Below, one piece after another: positions 1-7,336 of a stretch of DNA of 13,233 nt; position 1 is the stretch's first letter, and every line of letters starts with the position of its first letter. The DNA lies in assembly GCA_012519125.1 (NCBI GenBank), contig JAAYQY010000280.1, positions 1 to 13,233 on the forward strand, in the 5' to 3' direction. The stretch is from Spirochaetales bacterium (GTDB taxonomy: Bacteria > Spirochaetota > Spirochaetia > Sphaerochaetales > Sphaerochaetaceae). A program made the translations under genes and the position numbers. The notes below the pieces were generated by a model that was not told the DNA's origin, did not search any database, and worked only from the letters and a program-made list of their open reading frames with translations.

Positions 1-2
1 AC

Positions 3-23
3 ATGGTAGTCAAGTTTTACCAT
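3..23. repeat. Short inverted repeat at the left edge
   Basis: ATGGTA at 3-8 is mirrored by TACCAT at 18-23 with nine bases between. It lies beyond the groEL terminator in a stretch with no visible gene. It could be an operator or part of the control region of a gene outside the window. No function can be assigned from this window. Confidence 0.3.
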
Positions 24-47
24 ATTTCGGTGCTCTATACGGAAAGA

Positions 48-69
48 GGGGCCGCAACACTGCGGCCCC
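48..69 (-). terminator. groEL intrinsic terminator
   Basis: A nine-base-pair perfect stem (GGGGCCGCA at 48-56 with TGCGGCCCC at 61-69) closes a four-base loop and begins about 20 bases past the groEL stop. Read on the minus strand the stem is followed by TCTTTCC, a weak U-rich tract. Position and stem strength support termination of groEL; the interrupted U-run makes efficiency uncertain. Confidence 0.75.
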
Positions 70-87
70 CGCTCAAAGCTCAAATCG

Positions 88-1737
<1,650 letters not shown>

Positions 1738-1745
1738 TTAAAGAA

Positions 1746-1785
1746 TATGTGGTGCGATAACACATAGCAGACCCTTCTCGGGTCC
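1746..1785 (-). promoter_or_regulatory. groEL leader with two small inverted repeats
   Basis: In the short leader between the predicted groEL promoter and the ribosome site there are two inverted repeats. One is GACCC/GGGTC (1770-1774 and 1780-1784), extendable by one G-U pair. The other is TATGTG/CACATA (1746-1751 and 1761-1766) with a nine-base spacer. The spacer length equals that of the CIRCE element bound by HrcA, but the arms do not match CIRCE (TTAGCACTC). They may be leader hairpins or a different operator; function is unproven. Confidence 0.35.
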
Positions 1786-1795
1786 ACCGTGATGT

Positions 1796-1824
1796 AACAT
1801 ACAAATAAACTCGCCAAGAAGCAA
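1796..1824 (-). promoter_or_regulatory. Predicted groEL promoter
   Basis: On the minus strand TTGCTT (1819-1824) is separated by exactly 17 bases from TATGTT (1796-1801), a fair sigma-70-type match. It lies between the DUF92 stop and groEL and would give a leader of about 65 bases. No CIRCE element is seen around it. Confidence 0.5.
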
Positions 1825-1838
1825 GGGGAAAATGCAAC

Positions 1839-2717
1839 TTAACCAACCAAGAGGCTCATGGACATGCCGAATACCGCGGCAATCACATTGCTCATAAAGT
1901 TCACCATGTCGTTGTCAATCCAACGGATACCCCGCTCGAGCGGAAGCGTGCGCCCATCCACCTCGGAGCGTTCAGTGATACGGTCATTGACCTCATCGTA
2001 GTAATGGGCCTGCAAGGTGGCTCCCAGCACACTGTCGATGAGACAACCGAAGAACGAGCTGAGGGCAACCACCGATGCATAGGCGGCACTTTTTGGCGTA
2101 ATGGGAAGAAAACAACCCCAGAAACAGAGCCCGATAAGCACCGCTCCCAACAAGCCGGAGGCGAGTCCGAGCGGGCTGACAGCCCCACTCAGGCCGGGAG
2201 TCATTGGTCTTCCGGTGATGATGGAGACCGGTTTTGTCTTGGAGAGAATGCCTACCTCACTTGCAAACGTATCACTTGCTGCCTCACCGACAGCTGAGCC
2301 GAACATCACCAAGAATGGTATGGAGGGATTCAGTGCGTACAGAAGCCCTGCAAGCAAGGCCATAAACCCATTCGCATACACCTGAACAGCATCACGGGTC
2401 CCCCCCTTCTTTTGGATCTTCATGACATCAAAGGTGCCGATGCGCTTTGCAATCTTACCCAGGACACCAGCGGCGATGAAGAAGAGCAAAAGGGTTGCAA
2501 GTGCGCCAAAGCCCAGAACATAGGTTGGGATGAATCCAACCAGAAAAGCGGCAACAGCACCACCTAACGTCAGTTGTTTGCTGCGGTAGGATGCTCCTGA
2601 CACCACAAGCATGATGAGAGCCAAGGCCCAGAATGCAAACGGCAGGGAGAAAAACACCTGATTGAAGAGCGAAGCGAGCGATCCGTTGGGCTCTACCAGG
2701 TTGGCATACCTGCTCAT
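1839..2717 (-). CDS. DUF92 integral membrane protein, VTE6-like (putative phytyl/polyprenyl-phosphate kinase)
   Basis: The protein has 292 residues, almost all hydrophobic segments, and is a polytopic inner-membrane protein. Family markers are visible: the GTRDAVQVYANG stretch (106-117), the AASDTFASEVG block (146-156), the RPMTPGLSGAVSPLG block (170-184), the CLIDSVLGATLQ block (225-236) and the WIDNDMVNF block near the C-terminus (266-274). These are conserved in the DUF92 family, whose plant member VTE6 phosphorylates phytyl phosphate to phytyl diphosphate. GAGG at 2725-2728 is seven bases before the ATG. The ATG overlaps the stop of the upstream VTE5-like kinase gene as ATGA, so the two are translationally coupled. 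The inferred role is the second phosphorylation of an isoprenoid alcohol; the substrate is unknown. Confidence 0.85.
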   Translation of the reverse strand: MSRYANLVEPNGSLASLFNQVFFSLPFAFWALALIMLVVSGASYRSKQLTLGGAVAAFLVGFIPTYVLGFGALATLLLFFIAAGVLGKIAKRIGTFDVMKIQKKGGTRDAVQVYANGFMALLAGLLYALNPSIPFLVMFGSAVGEAASDTFASEVGILSKTKPVSIITGRPMTPGLSGAVSPLGLASGLLGAVLIGLCFWGCFLPITPKSAAYASVVALSSFFGCLIDSVLGATLQAHYYDEVNDRITERSEVDGRTLPLERGIRWIDNDMVNFMSNVIAAVFGMSMSLLVG

Positions 2718-3394
2718 AGCAGTACCTCAAGGACCAGCAGGGCCAAGAACGGGACGGTGATGTTGTCCAAGCCGAAGGGTGTGACTGCTTCAGCTGCACT
2801 GCACAAGAGGCCGACCACCAGAGAAACCAGCACCACGGTGGGCAGGCCGACACTGGTGAACGCAACCAGGCCGATGAAGGTGACGATGAAACTCACCACA
2901 GCCATGACCAGGCTCCCCAGATAAGACTTGGATGCAAAGGAGAGGGGAAGTTTCCGCTTGCCCCATTTTGCTCCGATGAGTGCGGCAAGGCCGTCCCCGT
3001 AGCCCATGATCATGACCGAAATCGTACAGGAAAGCGAAGAGACAACGCCTTGGAACTGCAAGATCACCAAAATCAGCAAGGTGATGGGAAAATATATCAA
3101 TCCATAATTGCGCTTCTTGTCATCCATTCCCAGACTTTTGCCCCACCCAAGAAAAGTAAAGAGGCTGTTGAGAATGATGAAGGCAATCGGTCCAAGCAGG
3201 GCATAGCCGAGAGAGGTGAAGTAGTTCACCTCAATGAACCACCAATTGGATACCCCTATATGGATGAATTTGCGCATCGATTCACTGGAAATCGAAAAGA
3301 GACGCTTGAGCAAAATTCCTACTGCTATTACCACTGCCAAAAAGGGAAACGAAATGATTAATCCGAGTATGTTGCTGTTCATGTTCGACATCAT
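2714..3394 (-). CDS. Phytol/dolichol kinase-like membrane protein (VTE5-like)
   Basis: About 226 residues and strongly hydrophobic, with roughly seven membrane spans. Motifs of the phytol kinase/dolichol kinase/CDP-lipid superfamily are visible: RKFIHIG (41-47), GYGDGLAALIG (131-141), a basic KSYLGS segment (156-161) and the C-terminal LDNITVPF block (209-216). Known family members transfer phosphate to the hydroxyl of phytol, dolichol or related lipids, usually using CTP. The gene overlaps the downstream DUF92 gene by four bases, so the two products probably act in sequence. The start is uncertain. ATG at 3394, 3391 and 3382 are all in frame and none has a clear ribosome site. A GTG at 3454 would add 20 residues but runs through an inverted repeat. 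Confidence 0.75.
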   Translation of the reverse strand: MMSNMNSNILGLIISFPFLAVVIAVGILLKRLFSISSESMRKFIHIGVSNWWFIEVNYFTSLGYALLGPIAFIILNSLFTFLGWGKSLGMDDKKRNYGLIYFPITLLILVILQFQGVVSSLSCTISVMIMGYGDGLAALIGAKWGKRKLPLSFASKSYLGSLVMAVVSFIVTFIGLVAFTSVGLPTVVLVSLVVGLLCSAAEAVTPFGLDNITVPFLALLVLEVLL

Positions 3395-3428
3395 GCAAAG
3401 AATGTTTAAGAAATGCAAGAGTAAAAGC

Positions 3429-3470
3429 CCCTGCCTAGAGGCAAGAAAAACCACCAGCTTTTAGGCAGGG
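3429..3470. repeat. Nine-base inverted repeat upstream of the VTE5-like gene
   Basis: CCCTGCCTA (3429-3437) is exactly mirrored by TAGGCAGGG (3462-3470), with arm centres 33 bases apart, about three helical turns. A competing small hairpin, TGCCT/AGGCA (3432-3436 and 3439-3443), uses part of the left arm. It could be an operator for a dimeric regulator or a pair of alternative leader hairpins on the minus strand. No confident minus-strand promoter was found to decide between these. Confidence 0.4.
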
Positions 3471-3477
3471 CGGAGAA

Positions 3478-3506
3478 TTGACAGCCCATTGGGCGCGTGC
3501 TACCGT
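3478..3506 (+). promoter_or_regulatory. Predicted promoter of the RRM protein gene
   Basis: A perfect -35 box TTGACA (3478-3483) is followed after exactly 17 bases by TACCGT (3501-3506), which matches the -10 consensus at three positions. It points toward the RRM gene, whose ATG is about 150 bases past the predicted start site. No other convincing promoter was seen closer to the gene. Confidence 0.5.
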
Positions 3507-3512
3507 TCAAGT

Positions 3513-3662
3513 GCTTTCGATTTTGTGTTGCAGCTGGTACGTAATTCCTAAATGTTCGCACGCGTGCGTTACTGAATCGCTCCCGCAGACAGGTAAGAGT
3601 TCAAGACTGCGCCACATGAAGCAATATTGCAATACAGGCTGAGCCTGTGAAGGATGCTTTGA
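3513..3662 (+). promoter_or_regulatory. Long structured leader of the RRM gene
   Basis: About 150 bases without an ORF precede the RRM gene. The leader holds a 12-base perfect palindrome CGCACGCGTGCG (3557-3568), a 10-base palindrome GCAATATTGC (3621-3630), and a six-pair hairpin ACAGGC/GCCTGT with a three-base loop (3634-3648). That hairpin directly abuts the ribosome site GAAGGA (3649-3654), which sits eight bases before the ATG. Such a layout suggests post-transcriptional control, for example temperature-dependent folding as in cold-shock mRNAs. This is inference only. Confidence 0.4.
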
Positions 3663-3941
3663 ATGGCAAAGAAAATTTATGTTGGAAACATGAGTTACAA
3701 CACTTCCGAAGAAGAACTTCGGGACCTGTTCGCACAGTACGGCACCGTTTTGAGTGCCAATATCATCATTGACCGCGAAACACGCCGCCCCAAGGGGTTT
3801 GCATTCGTGGAAATGGAGGAGGATGCAGCAGCCGACGCCGCAATTTCCCAGCTTGATGGCAAGGATTTCGGTGGGCGCAATCTTCGTGTGAACGAAGCGA
3901 TTGCAAAGCCCCGGCCGATGCACGGAAACTATCGCAACTAA
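3663..3941 (+). CDS. Single-RRM RNA-binding protein (bacterial Rbp type)
   Basis: A 92-residue protein that is essentially one RNA recognition motif. RNP2 is IYVGNM (residues 5-10) and RNP1 is KGFAFVEM (44-51), with the aromatic residues that stack on RNA bases present in both. The four-strand, two-helix order is intact, from the N-terminal strand through the LRDLFAQYGTV helix to the LRVNEA strand. A short basic tail rich in Arg, Pro, His and Asn follows. Bacterial members, best known in cyanobacteria, bind single-stranded RNA and are often cold-induced. GAAGGA lies eight bases before the ATG. The gene is monocistronic: a strong terminator follows, and the next gene is convergent. Confidence 0.93.
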   Translation: MAKKIYVGNMSYNTSEEELRDLFAQYGTVLSANIIIDRETRRPKGFAFVEMEEDAAADAAISQLDGKDFGGRNLRVNEAIAKPRPMHGNYRN

Positions 3942-3968
3942 CCATACAACCCATGATTCAGTAACGGG

Positions 3969-3993
3969 AACGGAGCCTTTCGGCTCCGTTTTT
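3969..3993. terminator. Shared terminator between RRM gene and DUF1653 operon
   Basis: AACGGAGCC (3969-3977) pairs with GGCTCCGTT (3982-3990) around a four-base loop, followed on the plus strand by a T run ending at 3993. It is a strong intrinsic terminator for the RRM gene. Read on the minus strand the loop is a stable GAAA tetraloop, and the hairpin starts just past the DUF1653 stop. The following minus-strand sequence is CCCG, however, so termination in that direction is less certain. Confidence 0.85.
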
Positions 3994-3998
3994 CTGTA

Positions 3999-4229
3999 TC
4001 ACTGGACGTGTTCGGAAAGAAACCGGAAGCGTGGGACTCTCTTGCCTTCCTGCTCAACTTCCTCGAAGAACATGGCGTAAGGACGAACCCAGAGCGTGGG
4101 CGAACCTACCGGTCGGTAGAGGACCATCGACTCAAGGCTCTCACTGTTGACCACGCACTCAAGAACCTCATACAGGCCTCCCTTGAAGTGCTGGTAGAGC
4201 CCGGCCTTGATGCTTTGTGCTGTTACCAT
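3999..4229 (-). CDS. DUF1653 domain small protein
   Basis: A 76-residue cytosolic protein matching the DUF1653 family along its whole length. It shows the GLYQHFKGGLYEVL opening, the ESLESMVLYRPV centre, the LWVRPYAMFFEEV segment, and a C-terminal PRFRFL. The family is small and widespread and its biochemical function is not established. The ATG lies inside the last codons of the DUF2207 gene (seven-base overlap). Its ribosome site would have to come from the GGT/GGC glycine codons of that gene, so it is likely made by translational coupling. It is the last gene of the lemA operon. Confidence 0.85.
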   Translation of the reverse strand: MVTAQSIKAGLYQHFKGGLYEVLECVVNSESLESMVLYRPVGSPTLWVRPYAMFFEEVEQEGKRVPRFRFLSEHVQ

Positions 4230-6082
4230 GCACCACCGCCGCCACCGCCGAAGCCACCTCCACTGAAACCACTGGAACCAAATGAGGAGCCTATTGGTGA
4301 ACGAGAGCCGCTCTTTGCCTGGGTATAGACCGCCTTCTCAACCACAGCCGATCCGAGGCGATGGGAGAGCGCACTGTAAAAGAGTGCATCCCGGACAGGA
4401 CGGCTGCCCACATACCAACTCGGCTCGGCAAAACTTATCTTGGAGAATTTCTTCGCCCACACATCCTCCAGTCCAAGAACAATTGCATACCCCAAGACAT
4501 GGTAGAAAAGCTGGGGATCGCTATCGATCATCAATTTCAGCTTGTCAATTTCCACTTTGCTGATGAAATCCCGATAGCCGACAATCTCTTCCAACCTCTT
4601 CTGTGCATAGGCACTGCGCTTCCCGGTGACAATGGCCAAGAAGCCGAGATAGACCGGAATCAGAACCAAGGCAAGGGAGATGACGAGGGAAAAGAACATC
4701 CCATGCTCCAGAACATATGCTTCAAAGAAGAAGGCAATGAGGGTCATCACCAAGGCATACAGGGCCAGACCAAAGAACTTTAAACCCTTTTTGATTGCTG
4801 AGCTCATCTCCCATACGGCAACCAGACGGCTTGCAGCCAAGGCTGAAAACCCTACACTGAAGATACCGATGATCATCAGCACCATCGCCTCCCCCTCAAT
4901 CAGGGTGATGCTGGAACCGATGGCAAGCAGAACCGAGGCCAGGGCACCGTAGAGAATACCCACCGCTCGCATCTTCTCTGCCTTGCTGTCCTGCAGCTTG
5001 CGTTCTCCCTTGAAGTAGGCAACCACCTCGGTGCGGGCTTTGCCCAGGGCATCACCAAACTTTCCGCTTTCCAGCTGCTTGAGGGTGACCTGATTTCCAT
5101 CTCCGCAGGCAAAGAAGCCATTGAACAAGTTCTTCTCATGCTTCTTGGAGGTAGGACACTCCAAAAGCTTGGTAAATACAAAGTCCTTGCGACCCTTCTC
5201 CTCAATGGAGATGAGGCCCTTGTCCGCCCAGTAGAAGAGCATGCTCGTCATATCCTTGTTGTCCACCGACCCATCGGCGAGATAGCCGACTTCCAAGGGG
5301 GAAAGATTCTCAGGCGGCTCAAAGCGAACAACAGGCACAAAGACATCATCGCGTCCATACTTGCGGAAAATCATGGTTGCATGCACCGATGCTGCCAAGG
5401 CAATCAGCAGAGCAAGCACGGAGGCCGGGATTGTGTAATCCACAAACGGCTTCACTTCAGAGAAGTATCCGCTTTCCATCTGTACCCTGAGCGTCAGGGC
5501 TTCACCAACCTGCATGTCGGTGGCCTTTCCGCTGACGGTCCTCCCGTCAGAGCTGACCGTGAAGCTCCCCCGTTGGGCTGTTGAACCGTAAATTCCTCCG
5601 GTAAGGAAGACCATCGAGGGGTCGATCGGCTTGGGAAACGTTACGCGGAAGGTGAACTCCTTGATCGGAGCCTGCCAACCGGGACCAAGCAGATTGTAGT
5701 AAAACTCATCGTACTCATCGTTTCGATCGTCACCGATGGCATAGGTGTAGGAAATCTGATACTCCTTCAGGCCGGTTACCGTCCGGTTCTCAGAACCAAG
5801 ACGGAAGGTGACGTAGTCCGAGGACACTGAGTCCTCCTTGATCGGTTCGTTCGCCTTCAGGTCCCTGATTTTCACCTTCTGCCTGCCGAAGCGGATTGGT
5901 ATCTCACGAAAGATACCGTGCCTCGGTGTGGAGAAGTTGGCTACAATCGTCTCTCCAACCACATAGCTGTTCTCAAGATTCGCTTCCATTTCTAGGTGAT
6001 AGGACTCAAACACATAGTCCTCTGCACCAAGAGATGCAAGCAAGATGACAAGCAGGATGACAAGCAGGGCTGATTTTTTCAT
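4223..6082 (-). CDS. DUF2207 membrane protein with glycine-rich C-terminus
   Basis: A 619-residue membrane protein. A signal peptide (residues 1-20, MKKS start, hydrophobic core ending LGA) leads into an extracytoplasmic DUF2207 domain (about 21-210) with the ...GIFREIPIRF... strand pattern. A membrane span follows at about 217-239, then a soluble cytosolic part including the SPLEVGYLADG winged-helix-like segment (261-271). Further hydrophobic spans lie near 373-395, 398-420, 435-455 and 462-486. The tail is extremely glycine-rich, ending GGGGGGAW. The family commonly sits beside LemA, as here. The ATG at 6082 overlaps the last base of the lemA stop and has GAGG ten bases upstream. An alternative TTG three bases earlier (6085) is less likely. 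The role is unknown; an envelope function together with LemA is inferred. Confidence 0.88.
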   Translation of the reverse strand: MKKSALLVILLVILLASLGAEDYVFESYHLEMEANLENSYVVGETIVANFSTPRHGIFREIPIRFGRQKVKIRDLKANEPIKEDSVSSDYVTFRLGSENRTVTGLKEYQISYTYAIGDDRNDEYDEFYYNLLGPGWQAPIKEFTFRVTFPKPIDPSMVFLTGGIYGSTAQRGSFTVSSDGRTVSGKATDMQVGEALTLRVQMESGYFSEVKPFVDYTIPASVLALLIALAASVHATMIFRKYGRDDVFVPVVRFEPPENLSPLEVGYLADGSVDNKDMTSMLFYWADKGLISIEEKGRKDFVFTKLLECPTSKKHEKNLFNGFFACGDGNQVTLKQLESGKFGDALGKARTEVVAYFKGERKLQDSKAEKMRAVGILYGALASVLLAIGSSITLIEGEAMVLMIIGIFSVGFSALAASRLVAVWEMSSAIKKGLKFFGLALYALVMTLIAFFFEAYVLEHGMFFSLVISLALVLIPVYLGFLAIVTGKRSAYAQKRLEEIVGYRDFISKVEIDKLKLMIDSDPQLFYHVLGYAIVLGLEDVWAKKFSKISFAEPSWYVGSRPVRDALFYSALSHRLGSAVVEKAVYTQAKSGSRSPIGSSFGSSGFSGGGFGGGGGGAW

Positions 6083-6633
6083 CAAAACTTAACCTCGACA
6101 CGGGCACGGGCTTCTTCTTCGATGGAAAGATAGGGCTTCTTGGAAAAGTGCACCATCGCAGCAACCAGGGATGAGGGGAAGACCTCACAGATGGTGTTCA
6201 GTTGCTTGATGATCGCATTGTAGTACTTGCGGGCATTGAGCAGCTGTTCCTCAAGCTTCTGCAGCTGGGCCTGAAGGTCCAGAAAGCCTTGGTTCGCCTT
6301 GAGATCGGGATATGCTTCGCTGAGTGCGAACAGCGATTTGAGCGTGGAGCTGAAGGCTTTGTCGGCATTGTCCTTGTCCACCATGGTGGTAGCGCCCATC
6401 GCCTTGTTGCGTGCCTCAATGACACTGGTGAACGTCTTTTCCTCATGCTTGGCGTACCCTTTGACGGTCTCCACCAGGTTGGGCACCAGGTCGTAGCGTT
6501 GCTTCAGATGTGCGTCAATGGCGCTTTCCGCTTCCTCACTCTGGTTTCGCAGACGGACATACCTGTTGTAGACACTCACCACATAGAGGCCGAGCAGCAC
6601 CACTAGAGCCAAAAGAATATACACGATTGTCAT
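6082..6633 (-). CDS. lemA: LemA family membrane protein
   Basis: A 183-residue protein with one N-terminal membrane anchor (residues 2-22) followed by a long helical domain. Family hallmarks are the YNRYVRLRN segment (22-30), the QRYDLVPNLVETVKGYAKHE block (45-64), the SEAYPDLKAN block (105-114) and the ARKYYNA...N..CEVFP segment (134-152). LemA proteins have an extracytoplasmic N-terminus and a coiled helical-bundle domain; their molecular function is not settled. The start is ATG at 6633 because an excellent ribosome site, GGAGGAGG (6639-6646), lies five bases upstream. A TTG-initiated extension of five residues would run through that site and is rejected. It is the first gene of an operon with the DUF2207 and DUF1653 genes. 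Confidence 0.93.
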   Translation of the reverse strand: MTIVYILLALVVLLGLYVVSVYNRYVRLRNQSEEAESAIDAHLKQRYDLVPNLVETVKGYAKHEEKTFTSVIEARNKAMGATTMVDKDNADKAFSSTLKSLFALSEAYPDLKANQGFLDLQAQLQKLEEQLLNARKYYNAIIKQLNTICEVFPSSLVAAMVHFSKKPYLSIEEEARARVEVKF

Positions 6634-6660
6634 AGGAACCTCCTCCAATACCGATCATGC

Positions 6661-6674
6661 TGTAGTCTGCTACA
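6661..6674. repeat. Inverted repeat in the lemA leader/promoter region
   Basis: TGTAG (6661-6665) and CTACA (6670-6674) form a perfect inverted repeat with a four-base spacer, about 30 bases before the lemA ATG. A TTGACC -35-like box lies upstream on the minus strand (6687-6692), but no convincing -10 box stands at the right distance. The repeat could be an operator or a leader hairpin; function is unknown. Confidence 0.3.
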
Positions 6675-6720
6675 AGGGAGGCCTGAGGTCAAGAGTTGGA
6701 CAAATATCTAGCCTTGAAGC

Positions 6721-6755
6721 TTGCAATGGTTTCGATAGTACTGTATCTTTATTCG
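6721..6755 (+). promoter_or_regulatory. Predicted argR promoter with overlapping ARG box
   Basis: TTGCAA (6721-6726) is followed after 17 bases by TATCTT (6744-6749), an acceptable sigma-70-type pair. TGTATCTTTATTCG (6742-6755) resembles the ARG-box core TGAAT-N4-ATTCA, matching eight of the ten conserved bases, and covers the -10 box. This is the geometry expected if ArgR represses its own gene. No experimental support is available here. Confidence 0.4.
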
Positions 6756-6796
6756 TGTAAATCGCATAAATATTCCATTCCAGGAGAATCCAAACC

Positions 6797-7267
6797 ATGA
6801 GGGAACGACACAACCGGTTGGCGGTGGTCAAGGAATTAATCAAGAACAACAGAATCGACAACCAGGACACCCTGCTTGAGATGCTCAGAAACGAAGGATA
6901 CTCGGTCACCCAGGCCACGCTTTCGAGAGATCTGAAGATGCTCAAGGTGGGCAAGATCTCCGATGGTTGGTCGGGATACTACTACAGTCTCCCTGAGAAC
7001 GACCTCATCAGCGAGTCGGAGAAGAGCTATATCCAGGACGTCCGAAGAGGTATCCTCTCCATCGAGTTTTCCGGCAACTTCGGCGTCATCAAGACCCGAC
7101 CTGGACATGCAAACTCAGTCGGTATTGCCTTGGATGTGCTGGCCATTCCGGAAATCCTCGGAACACTCGCAGGTGATGACACCATCTTTGTCATCCTCCG
7201 CGAGGGTATGAGCAAGGAAGACCTGCAAGAGAGTTTCAAGACCCGCATCCCCGACATCGAGGAGTAA
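6797..7267 (+). CDS. argR: Arginine repressor ArgR
   Basis: A 156-residue transcription regulator of the hexameric ArgR/AhrC family, which senses arginine. The N-terminal winged helix holds the recognition segment SVTQATLSRDLKML (36-49). The C-terminal domain holds GHANSVGIALD (103-113) and GTLAGDDTIFVI (122-133), whose paired aspartates D127-D128 are the arginine-contacting residues in the family. AGGAGA (6782-6787) is nine bases before the ATG. It is divergent from lemA and is followed by pgi; no arginine biosynthesis or degradation gene is in the window, so its targets lie elsewhere. Autoregulation through the overlapping ARG box is likely but unproven. Confidence 0.95.
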   Translation: MRERHNRLAVVKELIKNNRIDNQDTLLEMLRNEGYSVTQATLSRDLKMLKVGKISDGWSGYYYSLPENDLISESEKSYIQDVRRGILSIEFSGNFGVIKTRPGHANSVGIALDVLAIPEILGTLAGDDTIFVILREGMSKEDLQESFKTRIPDIEE

Positions 7268-7273
7268 CACTGC

Positions 7274-7302
7274 TTGCACACCAACGCCCCTCCGCCTACA
7301 AT
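7274..7302 (+). promoter_or_regulatory. Predicted pgi promoter inside the argR terminator
   Basis: TACAAT (7297-7302) matches the -10 consensus at five of six bases and stands 17 bases after TTGCAC (7274-7279), a weaker -35. The -10 box lies in the loop of the hairpin at 7286-7310. The start site would fall in the seven-G run at 7303-7309, giving a leader of about 30 bases to pgi. Confidence 0.4.
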
Positions 7303-7314
7303 GGGGGGGCTTTT
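7286..7314 (+). terminator. argR intrinsic terminator
   Basis: GCCCCTCC (7286-7293) pairs with GGGGGGGC (7303-7310) through eight pairs, one of them G-U, around a nine-base loop, followed by TTTTGTG. The hairpin begins about 19 bases past the argR stop. It would reduce readthrough into pgi. Confidence 0.65.
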
Positions 7315-7336
7315 GTGTACCCTGAGGAGAAGAATC

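Noticed and set aside
5138..5584. 148-codon plus-strand frame inside the DUF2207 gene
   Set aside because: It is a shadow of the DUF2207 coding sequence with no domain signal of its own.
6649..6720. A clear lemA promoter
   Set aside because: A TTGACC -35-like box is present on the minus strand, but no acceptable -10 box is found 16-18 bases downstream, so no promoter was called.
7274..7336. Upstream in-frame ATG for pgi adding 21 residues
   Set aside because: The extension would translate the terminator hairpin and has no ribosome site. The ATG at 7337 has AGGAG at good distance and gives the family N-terminus.
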